Assembly: GCF_051200825.1 (NCBI RefSeq)
Contig: NZ_CP195158.1
Coordinates: 1,426,001 to 1,490,000, forward strand
From: Formosa sp030427735
GTDB lineage: Bacteria; Bacteroidota; Bacteroidia; Flavobacteriales; Flavobacteriaceae
Length of the DNA stretch: 64,000 nt
Direction: 5' to 3'
Part shown: one piece after another, positions 32,603 to 40,274 of the stretch
Layout: each line of letters starts with the position of its first letter
Position numbering within the stretch: the first letter of the stretch is position 1
Made by a program: the position numbers and the translations under genes
The notes under the pieces: generated by a model
Seen by the model: the letters and a program-made list of their open reading frames with translations, nothing else
Told to the model about the DNA's origin: nothing
The model's database searches: none

Positions 32603-33859
32603 ATGGCAACACCTTTAAGCACAATAAAAAACTGGTTCCGTACTGGCTTGAAGCCGACCCAAGCCCAATTTTGGGCGGTTTGGGATAGCTATCGTCATAA
32701 AGACGAACCGATACCAACAACAGATGTACAAAATTTAGACACCTATCTCAACCAAAAAGTAGATAAGGTAGAGGGTTGGGGTTTGACAGAAAACAACTAT
32801 ACTACAGAAGAAAAGCAGAAGTTGGAGGGGCTAAATCCCCAAGTGCAATCTGACTGGGAACAGGACGACGACCAAGCAGCGGATTTTATAAGAAATAAGC
32901 CAGAAATAAACGGAGAAGTTGAGGAAACCGACCCAACAGTACCAATGTGGGTTAAAGGTATAACTGAAGAGGATATAGATACTTGGAATGCGGCTTTGCA
33001 AGAAGGTGAGTTGCCTGGATACAATATTATAAACGATTCGTCATCAGGCGTTGAATTGTTTATAGGAACTTCAGGCTCGAATTATGGAGGTATAAAAATA
33101 GGAAGACACTTAGGTCATTCAATTACAGGGGCTTTCTTTAAAATAGAGACTGTTAGAACACATATTCTATCTAGCAATGATTTTAATGTTAATAGCGGGA
33201 CTGTTTTTGTTAATAGCAATGAAACACGAATTCTAGGTGATGTAATTAGCTTAGGTAGTGATAACAGAAGAATAGGGCTAGAATCAACAAATAGTTTTAA
33301 CATAGTGGAACTGGATTACTCTCAAGTAATGGCTGCTATATTGCTATATATACCAAATAGCTCTGGAACCCTAGCTACTCAAGAATGGGTTAATGCTCAA
33401 GGGTTTGGATCAGGAGAAGGATCTGGAAATGAAACCGACCCTACTGTACCAAGCTATGTAAAAGCGATTACAGAAACACAAATAAGTAATTGGGAGTCTG
33501 CTTTTGGTTGGGGTAACCATGCAAGCGAAGGGTATTTAAAAGCCAGTACGGTGCGAGCTACCATGCACGACCGCTGTTTAAACGTGTCTGTTGGGGTGGC
33601 GCACGAAGTAGATTGGTTATGGACAGAGACTATAATATTAACCCTTTCGCAAAACTTTACCATTACAGAAGATTGGAACTTGCCTACAAACACCAGTAAA
33701 GTGTTAACTATATACGCAACTGGCGATTATGGTTTAACATTACCAGTCACTTGGACAAACAACCTAACAGGATCTTACGATGGCACGGTACTTAATTTAA
33801 TAACGGTAGAACGCCTGTACGACGGCACGGTATGGACAACAATAACACAAGCGGGATAA
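32603..33859 (+). CDS. tail fibre protein
   Basis: 418 aa. The N terminus KNWFRTGLKPTQAQFWAVWDSYRHKDEPIP is the common attachment module of Bacteroidota phage fibres. It is followed by two ETDPTVP(M/S)WVK-type repeats (about residues 112 and 277) and beta-rich shaft segments, with a GSGEGSG linker near 272. Likely a receptor-binding fibre. Confidence 0.8.
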   Translation: MATPLSTIKNWFRTGLKPTQAQFWAVWDSYRHKDEPIPTTDVQNLDTYLNQKVDKVEGWGLTENNYTTEEKQKLEGLNPQVQSDWEQDDDQAADFIRNKPEINGEVEETDPTVPMWVKGITEEDIDTWNAALQEGELPGYNIINDSSSGVELFIGTSGSNYGGIKIGRHLGHSITGAFFKIETVRTHILSSNDFNVNSGTVFVNSNETRILGDVISLGSDNRRIGLESTNSFNIVELDYSQVMAAILLYIPNSSGTLATQEWVNAQGFGSGEGSGNETDPTVPSYVKAITETQISNWESAFGWGNHASEGYLKASTVRATMHDRCLNVSVGVAHEVDWLWTETIILTLSQNFTITEDWNLPTNTSKVLTIYATGDYGLTLPVTWTNNLTGSYDGTVLNLITVERLYDGTVWTTITQAG

Positions 33860-33860
33860 C

Positions 33861-34733
33861 ATGAAAAAGAAAGCAAATTTTTTTAATGTTTATGGGGGTA
33901 GTTATTTACTAGACAACTATTCGCCTGCAACTGCTTATTCTATAGCAAGAAGATTAAGCGCAACACACGCAAATCCTATGACAATAAGAAATGGGGTAAC
34001 TAATGATACACTCTTATGTCAATGGGATAGTAATAATGAATTGGATATCCCCCACATTGAAAATTGGCTAGGATCAGATTATGCCACAGTTGATGTCATC
34101 TATGATGCAAGTGGTAATGGTAGACATTTAAACGCAGTTGGTTTTGGTGGTAATATTGCAACTGATGGTGTGGTAAATGTAACGTCTGCTGGTTATCCTT
34201 ATATTGTAGAAACCGTAAACTCAGGTAATAATTTTGCAACATCAGGATTTTCAATTGCAGGCGGAGATATGAATTTATTTTTACTAGTAGTAGGTGCTAA
34301 TACCATAGCAGATTCAGCAGATAATGCAATATTTGGTATAGCTCCGTTTGACGGTCAATCTGGTAGTGGAGTAAGACGTATACAATCATTAACAAACGAG
34401 AATAATACCAATCACGGTATAAGGACGTTTAATGGAGCAACAGTATTTAATACTTCTATTTATGAGGGGACTAATTATAAACTAGATACTGTATATCATA
34501 TACAAGGGAATAGCGGATTTATAGGTAAGGTCAATGGAGATCTGTTAACAGAAACGAGTGATAGTATAACTTCTATAAATTTAAATACATCTAGTAGAAT
34601 TCAAGTATTAAGCGTTACATCTAATAATGGTAAAGCAACTGGTAGATTTACAGAAGGAATCGTATTCCTGACTGACATAGAAGCTCAGTTATCTGATTTA
34701 GAATCGAATATAATAACTTATTACAACTTATAA
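33861..34733 (+). CDS. fibre tip with arabinofuranosidase-like/LamG-like domain
   Basis: 290 aa, 1 nt after the fibre gene. YSPATAYSIARRLSATHANPM, VDVIYDASGNGRHLNAVG matches the start of the concanavalin-like lectin fold seen in ArabFuran-catal/LamG proteins. Rich in Asn, Ser and Thr. Probably a sugar-binding tip or a carbohydrate depolymerase; catalytic residues were not identified. Confidence 0.7.
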   Translation: MKKKANFFNVYGGSYLLDNYSPATAYSIARRLSATHANPMTIRNGVTNDTLLCQWDSNNELDIPHIENWLGSDYATVDVIYDASGNGRHLNAVGFGGNIATDGVVNVTSAGYPYIVETVNSGNNFATSGFSIAGGDMNLFLLVVGANTIADSADNAIFGIAPFDGQSGSGVRRIQSLTNENNTNHGIRTFNGATVFNTSIYEGTNYKLDTVYHIQGNSGFIGKVNGDLLTETSDSITSINLNTSSRIQVLSVTSNNGKATGRFTEGIVFLTDIEAQLSDLESNIITYYNL

Positions 34734-35314
34734 TGGATAAATATATAAACATAAACGAAACACCTTATACCTTGGTCTCTATACCAAAAGTAAAAGGCAC
34801 AAACATAAACTATAATTCACAATCCAATTCAACACAATGGTTTGAAGATGGGTATAGACAATTTGTCGCACCAGAATACAGTACATCGACCCATAAATTG
34901 GGTGGTATAATCTATGATGAAGTTAACGATATAGGTACAAGGGAAGTTTTACCTCTTACTACCCAAGAATTAGAAGATAAGGCATTACAAGAGCAACAGC
35001 GTTTAATACAAGAGCAGGTAGACTTACAAATATTGCGTGAGCAGCGCGGTAAGGAAGAGTTCAGATTAATGACGGCGTCTTTGCGCGCCCAACTAGGCGC
35101 AGAATTAGAGCTGGCCGATTATAACGCACTAGAATTGTTGTTAGAGCCTTTAGGAGATACCATTTGCTTTGGAAAATGGACAAAATGTTACATGATGTTG
35201 GTAGAGTTGGGAACAGAAAACGTAGGAACGGATTTGTACAACCAATTAGAAGCAAAATTACGAGCAGGTATTATAGATCTATACGATGAACACGATTATC
35301 CATTTGAAATTTAA
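34733..35314 (+). CDS. hypothetical fibre-associated protein
   Basis: 193 aa, ATG overlapping the upstream TAA. Strand-rich N-terminal 60 residues, then a long coiled coil (about 80-125, LEDKALQEQQRLIQEQVDLQ) and a helical end. Shape and place suggest a fibre chaperone or small fibre subunit. Confidence 0.65.
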   Translation: MDKYININETPYTLVSIPKVKGTNINYNSQSNSTQWFEDGYRQFVAPEYSTSTHKLGGIIYDEVNDIGTREVLPLTTQELEDKALQEQQRLIQEQVDLQILREQRGKEEFRLMTASLRAQLGAELELADYNALELLLEPLGDTICFGKWTKCYMMLVELGTENVGTDLYNQLEAKLRAGIIDLYDEHDYPFEI

Positions 35315-35319
35315 AAAAC

Positions 35320-35802
35320 ATGAAAGAATTCTTTACCAATATAGGAAATCTCCTTTTAGGAGTCATTTTAATAGCTGTTAGTTTGGTGCTTTTTGCAGTA
35401 GTAACGCCGCTAGCTTTTATTTGGAAAGTAGTAGTAAGCATTACTAACGAAAAGCGTAAGGCACGAGATATTTTGGCAGGAACTTCCAGTTTCTTTATAG
35501 AGATAGCAGCCAGTTACGACCAGTTAGGTAACGCCGTGTTTGGTGGTTTCTTTAACTGGTTGTTTTTGCGAGACACGGACATCCGCTACGCGTTTGGAGA
35601 TAAAGACGATACCATTAGCGAAGTACTAGGCTGGAACGTAGAGCTTGACAGCTTAAATAAATACGGTAAATTTTTAGTGAAGTTATTAGATAAACTAGAC
35701 GAAAACCATTGTTATAACGCGATGTACAACGCTGTAATAGCAGCCAGAACCAAAGTGCATCAATACGAGAATATTAATATTTTAAAACCCCAAATCCTAT
35801 GA
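35320..35802 (+). CDS. membrane protein at prophage right end
   Basis: 160 aa with a strong N-terminal membrane stretch (about 8-42, possibly two helices) and a soluble C-terminal half (TSSFFIEIAASYDQLGNAVFGG and following). Similar proteins occur after fibre genes in Bacteroidota phages; role unknown. Confidence 0.65.
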   Translation: MKEFFTNIGNLLLGVILIAVSLVLFAVVTPLAFIWKVVVSITNEKRKARDILAGTSSFFIEIAASYDQLGNAVFGGFFNWLFLRDTDIRYAFGDKDDTISEVLGWNVELDSLNKYGKFLVKLLDKLDENHCYNAMYNAVIAARTKVHQYENINILKPQIL

Positions 35803-36122
35803 AAAGACTATTAGTAGTTATGGCATTATTGGTAAGTGTAGCCAGTTTTGCCCAAAAAACAACATTACACAAAAAAGTGGCGACAGTCTCGCATATCATT
35901 GGCGACCGCGCTATTATAAGCGTTGATAAGAACAGCAGTTATAATGTTCCTGCAAGCAATCTAGAAGCAGGCAGCGAGTATGTGTTCTATCTTGCTATTC
36001 TGGATAATTCTGAAAGGCCGAAAGCAGAGGTAAAAGGCGCGGCAAAAACCAAAGGCCAAGCCCAACGCGACATGGACAGAACGAGGAAAGCCCTCGATGA
36101 AAACTACACGATAATCGACTAA
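35799..36122 (+). CDS. small exported protein
   Basis: 107 aa, ATGA-type overlap with upstream gene. Signal peptide MKRLLVVMALLVSVASFAQ (cleavage after AQ), then a small beta domain with VSHIIGDRAIISVDKNSSYN. Same general design as the exported protein at 6599. Possibly active in the host envelope. Confidence 0.65.
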   Translation: MKRLLVVMALLVSVASFAQKTTLHKKVATVSHIIGDRAIISVDKNSSYNVPASNLEAGSEYVFYLAILDNSERPKAEVKGAAKTKGQAQRDMDRTRKALDENYTIID

Positions 36123-36133
36123 TCACCGATTGT

Positions 36134-36259
36134 CGGGGGATAAATAAGAGTCCCCCAGCTTTAAAAACTTCTCACGGTATTTTAAACACGAGCCCAAAGG
36201 CTACTGGGGGACAATATGTCTTTCCAGAGTCTTTGGGCTTTGTTGTGTTTTACCGTGAG
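36134..36259 (+). promoter_or_regulatory. structured leader of the thymidylate-synthase-like gene
   Basis: A long imperfect stem joins 36171-36199 and 36231-36259: CTCACGGTA with TACCGTGAG, AACAC with GTGTT, AGCCCAAAG with CTTTGGGCT. In addition TCCCCCAG (36151-36158) can pair either with GGGGGA (36135-36140) or with CTGGGGGA (36204-36211) in the apical loop. The alternatives exclude each other, as in attenuators and riboswitches. Perfect pairing and G/C clusters in AT-rich DNA make chance unlikely. Confidence 0.65.
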
Positions 36260-36302
36260 AGGGGCAAATATAGAGTTTATCAATCATCAAATCAATCAAA
36301 AA

Positions 36303-36938
36303 ATGAACAAGTATCACAAAACGTTGAGTAACATTCTTACACGAGGTAAGACTCAGCAGAACAACAAAGGAAAAATTACGTATTTATTAAACCAGAAGCT
36401 CCATTTAAAGCCGTCGGATCTGTTAGCAATTTTTGAAGGGCACGGTATCGCGAGAATAAAGCTTAAAAAGGAATTGGAGCTGTTCCAGAAGGGCGAACGG
36501 TCTACTGAAGCTTATCGCGAGGCTGGTATAACGTGGTGGGATTACTGTGGCCCTATACTCGTAAATAGTTACCCTACTTATTTTGAGAAGTTACCAGCGT
36601 TAATAAAAAGGATTAATAAGGAGAAGCGCAACAGTAAAAATTATGTGTTGTTTTTGGGTGCGACAGATGCTGAAAGCAACCAGCAGCCGTGTTTGAGCTT
36701 AATACAATTTCAGGTGGATAATGGTAAGTTGGTAGTAAGTGCCTACCAAAGATCTAGTGATGCTAACTTAGGTTTGCCAGCGGATATTTATCACTTGTAT
36801 CTGATAAGTCAGAAGATAGATTTACCGTTAAAATCAATAACTTTAAACCTCGGTAATGTGCATATATATGAAAACAATTTAAAGGCAACTAAGCAACTAC
36901 TGAAAGGTAAATCGGTTAGGTTTGATCTGAATGTTTAG
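36303..36938 (+). CDS. thymidylate-synthase-fold protein, probable dCMP (hydroxy)methylase
   Basis: 211 aa from ATG 36303, near the end of the leader; shorter than bacterial TS (264 aa) but covering the fold. Visible TS motifs: QQPCLSLIQFQ with nucleophile C130, YQRSSDANLGLPADI (R150, S151, D153), LNLGNVHIYENNLK. D161 replaces the Asn that selects dUMP in TS; Asp at this place is known to favour dCMP in T4 dCMP hydroxymethylase. The paired Arg of the phosphate site (SRR motif) is not conserved (NSKN). At the phage right end, in the position of Mu mom, it likely supplies modified cytosine for the phage genome. Activity is inference. Confidence 0.75.
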   Translation: MNKYHKTLSNILTRGKTQQNNKGKITYLLNQKLHLKPSDLLAIFEGHGIARIKLKKELELFQKGERSTEAYREAGITWWDYCGPILVNSYPTYFEKLPALIKRINKEKRNSKNYVLFLGATDAESNQQPCLSLIQFQVDNGKLVVSAYQRSSDANLGLPADIYHLYLISQKIDLPLKSITLNLGNVHIYENNLKATKQLLKGKSVRFDLNV

Positions 36939-37206
36939 TGTATTCTAATGCCGCTTTAATAGTTCTCTTTTTGTAGTGATTAATAGTATGGTCTAAGACT
37001 TCTAATTGTTCTTTCGTAGTTTTGTTATCTAAAACAGCTTTAAGCGCTTTTTTGCCTAAGTTTTGTTTAATTTCAAACGTGATAAGGTCATCAATAATTT
37101 TATCTTTAGCTATAAAAGGAGAATTATCGTAGCTGTGTTTAAAGTTCTCATAGCATGATATGGCTTCGGCTTTTAAAGTTTTTTTGAATAAGTTTAAGTC
37201 TACCAT
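36916..37206 (-). CDS. hypothetical protein, last prophage gene
   Basis: 96 aa, minus strand, overlapping the TS-like gene by 23 nt tail to tail. Lys/Ala-rich, all helical (FKKTLKAEAISCYENFKHSY start region). It reads inward from the right end. Function unknown; possible regulator or partner of the modification gene. Confidence 0.6.
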   Translation of the reverse strand: MVDLNLFKKTLKAEAISCYENFKHSYDNSPFIAKDKIIDDLITFEIKQNLGKKALKAVLDNKTTKEQLEVLDHTINHYKKRTIKAALEYTKHSDQT

Positions 37207-37309
37207 GAGGTTATTAAATAGAGTTTAAATACACTTTAAATACGATTGAAATATAATTAGTAGATTTGATTGTAAAAGTAATTATTTAAAGTTTAATTCC
37301 AGAAATAGC

Positions 37310-37358
37310 GTGCATTTGGTTTTAAAAACGTGTGCATTTCGATTTTTCGATTATATCA
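37310..37358. repeat. probable prophage right end with transposase sites
   Basis: GTGCATTTGGTTTT (37310) and GTGCATTTCGATTTT (37332) are spaced 22 bp, the footprint of MuA end sites. Read inward from 37358 the end begins TGATATAATCGAAAAATCGA, so it has the terminal TG (CA on the plus strand) of Mu-class elements and a CGAAAA core like MuA sites. The following 5 bp would be half of the target duplication. The other end is outside the window, so this is a prediction. Confidence 0.55.
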
Positions 37359-37380
37359 TTTAAAGTTAAACAACTTTAAA
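37359..37380. repeat. inverted repeat at prophage-host junction
   Basis: TTTAAAGTT (37359-37367) and AACTTTAAA (37372-37380) around AAAC. It may be a host operator or terminator near the DUF4442 gene, or part of the junction. TTTAAAGTTTAA is also present at 37286-37297 inside the phage end. Confidence 0.55.
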
Positions 37381-37429
37381 CCTAGCGCTCTTAACCATTT
37401 GTATATCTAATATTTATTACAACATAATT

Positions 37430-37885
37430 ATGAAAATAAACCCAGCTAAACTCAATACATTTTTAATGTTTAAATTACCATCGGCATATTTATGTGGGGT
37501 ACGTACACGATCTATAGACCAAAACCGATGTGTAGTTACAGTTAAACATAGATGGATTAACCAAAATCCTTTTCGTTCTATGTTTTGGGCAGTACAGGGC
37601 ATGGCTGCAGAATTATCTACAGGTGCATTGGTAATGAGTAAAATAAAGCAAAGTGGTAAAAATATATCTATGTTGGTTTTAAGTAACCAAGCTAGTTTTA
37701 CTAAAAAGGCAACAGGTAAAATAACATTTGTTTGCGAAGACGGGAACCAATTAAACCAAGCCATAGCCAAAACCGTTACTTCTGGTGAAGGGCAAACGGT
37801 TTGGATGCAAGCTGTTGGTACCAATGCGGATGGAGTAGTGGTATCAACCTTTAAATTTGAGTGGACTTTAAAATTAAAATCTTAG
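37430..37885 (+). CDS. DUF4442 hotdog-fold protein
   Basis: 151 aa, host. FRSMFWAVQGMAAELSTGALVM is the hotdog helix and following turn seen in DUF4442/PaaI-like thioesterase relatives, with NPFRSMFWA matching the family. Possible acyl-CoA thioesterase; substrate unknown. First clear host gene past the prophage. Confidence 0.8.
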   Translation: MKINPAKLNTFLMFKLPSAYLCGVRTRSIDQNRCVVTVKHRWINQNPFRSMFWAVQGMAAELSTGALVMSKIKQSGKNISMLVLSNQASFTKKATGKITFVCEDGNQLNQAIAKTVTSGEGQTVWMQAVGTNADGVVVSTFKFEWTLKLKS

Positions 37886-37946
37886 TTGGTGTAACAAATA
37901 TGGGGCGACGTTTACTGATATATTGAACACTTTAAAAATTTTTATT

Positions 37947-38744
37947 ATGAAAGCACACGAAATAGATTATACCATATATGGAGAAGAAATGCAATATGTA
38001 GAGATCGAGCTCGATCAAAATGAAGGTGTTGTTGCAGAGGCAGGAAGTTTTATGATGATGGATGAAGCCATACAAATGCAGACCTTATTTGGAGACGGTT
38101 CTAAACAAAATGAAGGTTTTTTAGATTCTATTCTAGGGGCTGGAAAACGAATTCTTACAGGAGAACGTTTGTTTATGACTGCTTTTTATAATACGCATCC
38201 AGAAAGACGTTCGGTATCTTTTGCATCGCCATACCCAGGGAAAATTTTAGCAGTAGATTTAGCTAAGTTTGGAGGTAAAGTTATCTGCCAAAAAGATGCA
38301 TTTTTATGTGCTGCCAAAGGTGTGAGTATAGGTATTGAATTTTCTAAACGTCTAGGTCGTGGGCTATTTGGCGGCGAAGGTTTTATCATGCAAAAATTGG
38401 AAGGCGATGGTTTAGCCTTTGTGCATGCAGGTGGTACTTTAGCGACCAAAGAGTTAAAAGCTGGCGAAAAACTGCGTGTAGATACGGGCTGTATAGTTGG
38501 ATTTACTAAAGATGTAGATTACGATATAGAATTTATTGGAGGTATAAGAAACACGGTATTTGGCGGCGAAGGTTTGTTTTTTGCTACTTTAACAGGTCCA
38601 GGAATGGTATATATCCAATCTTTGCCATTTAGCAGGTTGGCAGGCCGTGTATTATCGGCTCTACCACGAGGAAACAATAAAAAAGGAGAGGGAAGTATAC
38701 TTGGCGGATTAGGCGATTTGTTAGATGGCGATAATCGGTTTTAA
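37947..38744 (+). CDS. AIM24 family protein (TIGR00266)
   Basis: 265 aa from ATG 37947, chosen over an ATG at 37923 because the family starts MKAHEIDYTIYG. Shows the Gly-rich beta-trefoil-like repeats of AIM24: GVVAEAGSFMMMDEAI, GGEGFIMQKLEGDGLAFVHAGGTL, and the end KKGEGSILGGLGDLL. Family role is unclear; often cytosolic or membrane-associated. Confidence 0.9.
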   Translation: MKAHEIDYTIYGEEMQYVEIELDQNEGVVAEAGSFMMMDEAIQMQTLFGDGSKQNEGFLDSILGAGKRILTGERLFMTAFYNTHPERRSVSFASPYPGKILAVDLAKFGGKVICQKDAFLCAAKGVSIGIEFSKRLGRGLFGGEGFIMQKLEGDGLAFVHAGGTLATKELKAGEKLRVDTGCIVGFTKDVDYDIEFIGGIRNTVFGGEGLFFATLTGPGMVYIQSLPFSRLAGRVLSALPRGNNKKGEGSILGGLGDLLDGDNRF

Positions 38745-38868
38745 CAGGTTTTTTTTAGTTTTAAGATAATATTTAGATTTTTTTTTCTATTTTTAGTCAG
38801 CATTAAAAAGAATTGTCTATACATACATCTACTTAAATTCAGTATTAACTAAACCTAAATATAAACCT

Positions 38869-39066
38869 ATGGCTAGAGCAATGTACGAGTATACGAAAAC
38901 GATACTTAGTAAAGTTAGTTTCGATACGACGTTGTTTTGTAAAGAAGTGCAAAAGGCACTTCAGAGATTGTTACCTTACGAAATTGAAGAACTTAAGGTG
39001 TTTATAGAATCTTTAGTTCAACAGAACCCCGATTTAGATCAATGTTTAATTTATTTAAAAGCATAA
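38869..39066 (+). CDS. small conserved flavobacterial protein
   Basis: 65 aa, helical (LFCKEVQKALQRLLPYEIEELKVFIESL). Similar short proteins occur across Flavobacteriaceae. Followed by a strong terminator. Function unknown. Confidence 0.75.
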   Translation: MARAMYEYTKTILSKVSFDTTLFCKEVQKALQRLLPYEIEELKVFIESLVQQNPDLDQCLIYLKA

Positions 39067-39067
39067 C

Positions 39068-39097
39068 AAAAAGCAACCGAAATGGTTGCTTTTTTTA
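39068..39097 (+). terminator. rho-independent terminator
   Basis: AAAAAGCAACC (39068-39078) and GGTTGCTTTTT around GAAAT, then T run. Confidence 0.92.
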
Positions 39098-39114
39098 TAG
39101 TGCATAATTGCTGA

Positions 39115-39156
39115 TAAAAAAAGCGGTTTAAATAGTTGTTTCTATTTAAACCGCTT
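39115..39156 (-). terminator. terminator of the 39188 gene
   Basis: AAGCGGTTTAAATAG (39121-39135) pairs perfectly with CTATTTAAACCGCTT (39142-39156); on the minus strand it is followed by a T run (A run at 39115-39122). Confidence 0.9.
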
Positions 39157-39187
39157 ATAATAAAGTTAGTTTAGTTTTTCGTAAATA

Positions 39188-40105
39188 TTACTTTACAAGT
39201 AGTTTTGCAGATTTTTGACCTTCTGCCGATTTTACAGTAGCAAACCATAATCCAGACTTGAATTCAAAATCTAAATCTTTACTAGTGTTAATAGTTTTAA
39301 TCAATGCTCCAGTAACGCTAAAGATATTTACTTCTGTATTCGATTTTACGTTAGAAAGCACAATTCTGTTCCCCACAGCTTTAATATCAGAACCACTTTT
39401 AATAGAAAAGTCTTCTAGGCTTAAAGATGTATTTAAAGGGTTGTTAATGTCTCCTCTGTATACTCTGTAGTATCTAATTTTACTAGTGTCGTCGTACAAA
39501 CGGTATTCGCCGTCTGCAGGTGCTTGAAATTGTAAAAAGAATGCCACGGTTTTGTCATCTTCGTTGCTTACAGGAATATCGTAATCCCATGTTGCTAAAA
39601 TGTTAGGCTCCTCGGCAGCGTCGGCCATTTTATACGTTGCTTTGGTAGATCCTCCAGTGGAATTAGACGTTACTACAAAAGAAAACGATTCTCCTGCTTT
39701 CATTTGTACTGCTAAATATCTTGTTTTGGCTTCTCCTAAACCATTAGCGTATAAGCAACCATATAGTTCTCCTGTAGGCGCTATAGAATAGGCTGGTGCA
39801 GGCGATAAATTATCATCATATCTAGTAATGCTTTCATTGTTGGTTCTAAGGCGGTCGCTACCTTTTGTAACATAGCTAACTGTTTCGTCTGCTGTAAAAT
39901 TACTTACAGATAAGTTTGCTGAGCCAGCAGGAGTGCCTGCAGGATAAAAATTAGTGTTAATGTTGTCTACCGTTAACTTATTGGTGTAACCCAATCGCGA
40001 TAGGTCGGCAGCACCAAAATCCCAAACGTCACTTTGAGCGTAAGTGGTAGCGCCAGCTGCGCATAAAATTACAGATAAACCGATTTTGAGTAATTGTTTT
40101 TTCAT
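39188..40105 (-). CDS. T9SS-secreted protein, carbohydrate-lyase-associated type
   Basis: 305 aa. Signal peptide MKKQLLKIGLSVILCAAGATTYAQ, then VWDFGAADLSRLGYTNKLTV, a beta-sandwich start seen ahead of pectate-lyase-type enzymes in Bacteroidota, here without the catalytic part. C-terminal about 75 residues are a type A sorting domain (NRIVLSNVKSNTEVNIFSVTGALIKTI, ending SAKLLVK). Exported by the type IX system; probably binds carbohydrate. Confidence 0.8.
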   Translation of the reverse strand: MKKQLLKIGLSVILCAAGATTYAQSDVWDFGAADLSRLGYTNKLTVDNINTNFYPAGTPAGSANLSVSNFTADETVSYVTKGSDRLRTNNESITRYDDNLSPAPAYSIAPTGELYGCLYANGLGEAKTRYLAVQMKAGESFSFVVTSNSTGGSTKATYKMADAAEEPNILATWDYDIPVSNEDDKTVAFFLQFQAPADGEYRLYDDTSKIRYYRVYRGDINNPLNTSLSLEDFSIKSGSDIKAVGNRIVLSNVKSNTEVNIFSVTGALIKTINTSKDLDFEFKSGLWFATVKSAEGQKSAKLLVK

Positions 40106-40274
40106 GTGATATAGTTTTAGTTTGTTAAAAAATGATTTGTGTTTGTAATCGATTACACAAATCTAAAAATAAATTTATGATTATCATAGAAAAAAGACAA
40201 TTTTATATCGGTATACTTAAAATTACAGTTAAAAAAATAAGATTTAGTTAATTTTGAAAATATTTTTTGATGGC

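Larger units (their letters stand above)
1..37358. mobile_element. Mu-like transposable prophage (left end outside window)
   Basis: Contiguous phage block with the Mu logic: repressor, MuA-type DDE transposase and MuB-type ATPase at the left, lysis and head genes in the middle, contractile tail genes to the right, an accessory gene at the far right. Mu-family markers are DUF3164, DUF935 portal, gp36-like, MuF head protein, gpG-like morphogenesis protein, DUF2586 sheath and gp45-gp48-type baseplate proteins. No tyrosine or serine integrase is seen, as expected for replication by transposition. The right end is placed at about 37358 from end repeats; the first clear host gene starts at 37430. 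The left end is not in the window. Confidence 0.93.

Noticed and set aside
36303..36938. Host thymidylate synthase thyA
   Set aside because: Lies inside the prophage end, is about 50 residues too short, lacks the paired Arg and carries Asp in place of the dUMP-selecting Asn.
37359..37380. Tyrosine-recombinase attachment site
   Set aside because: No integrase gene; transposase-type ends explain integration, so the dyad is left as an unassigned repeat.
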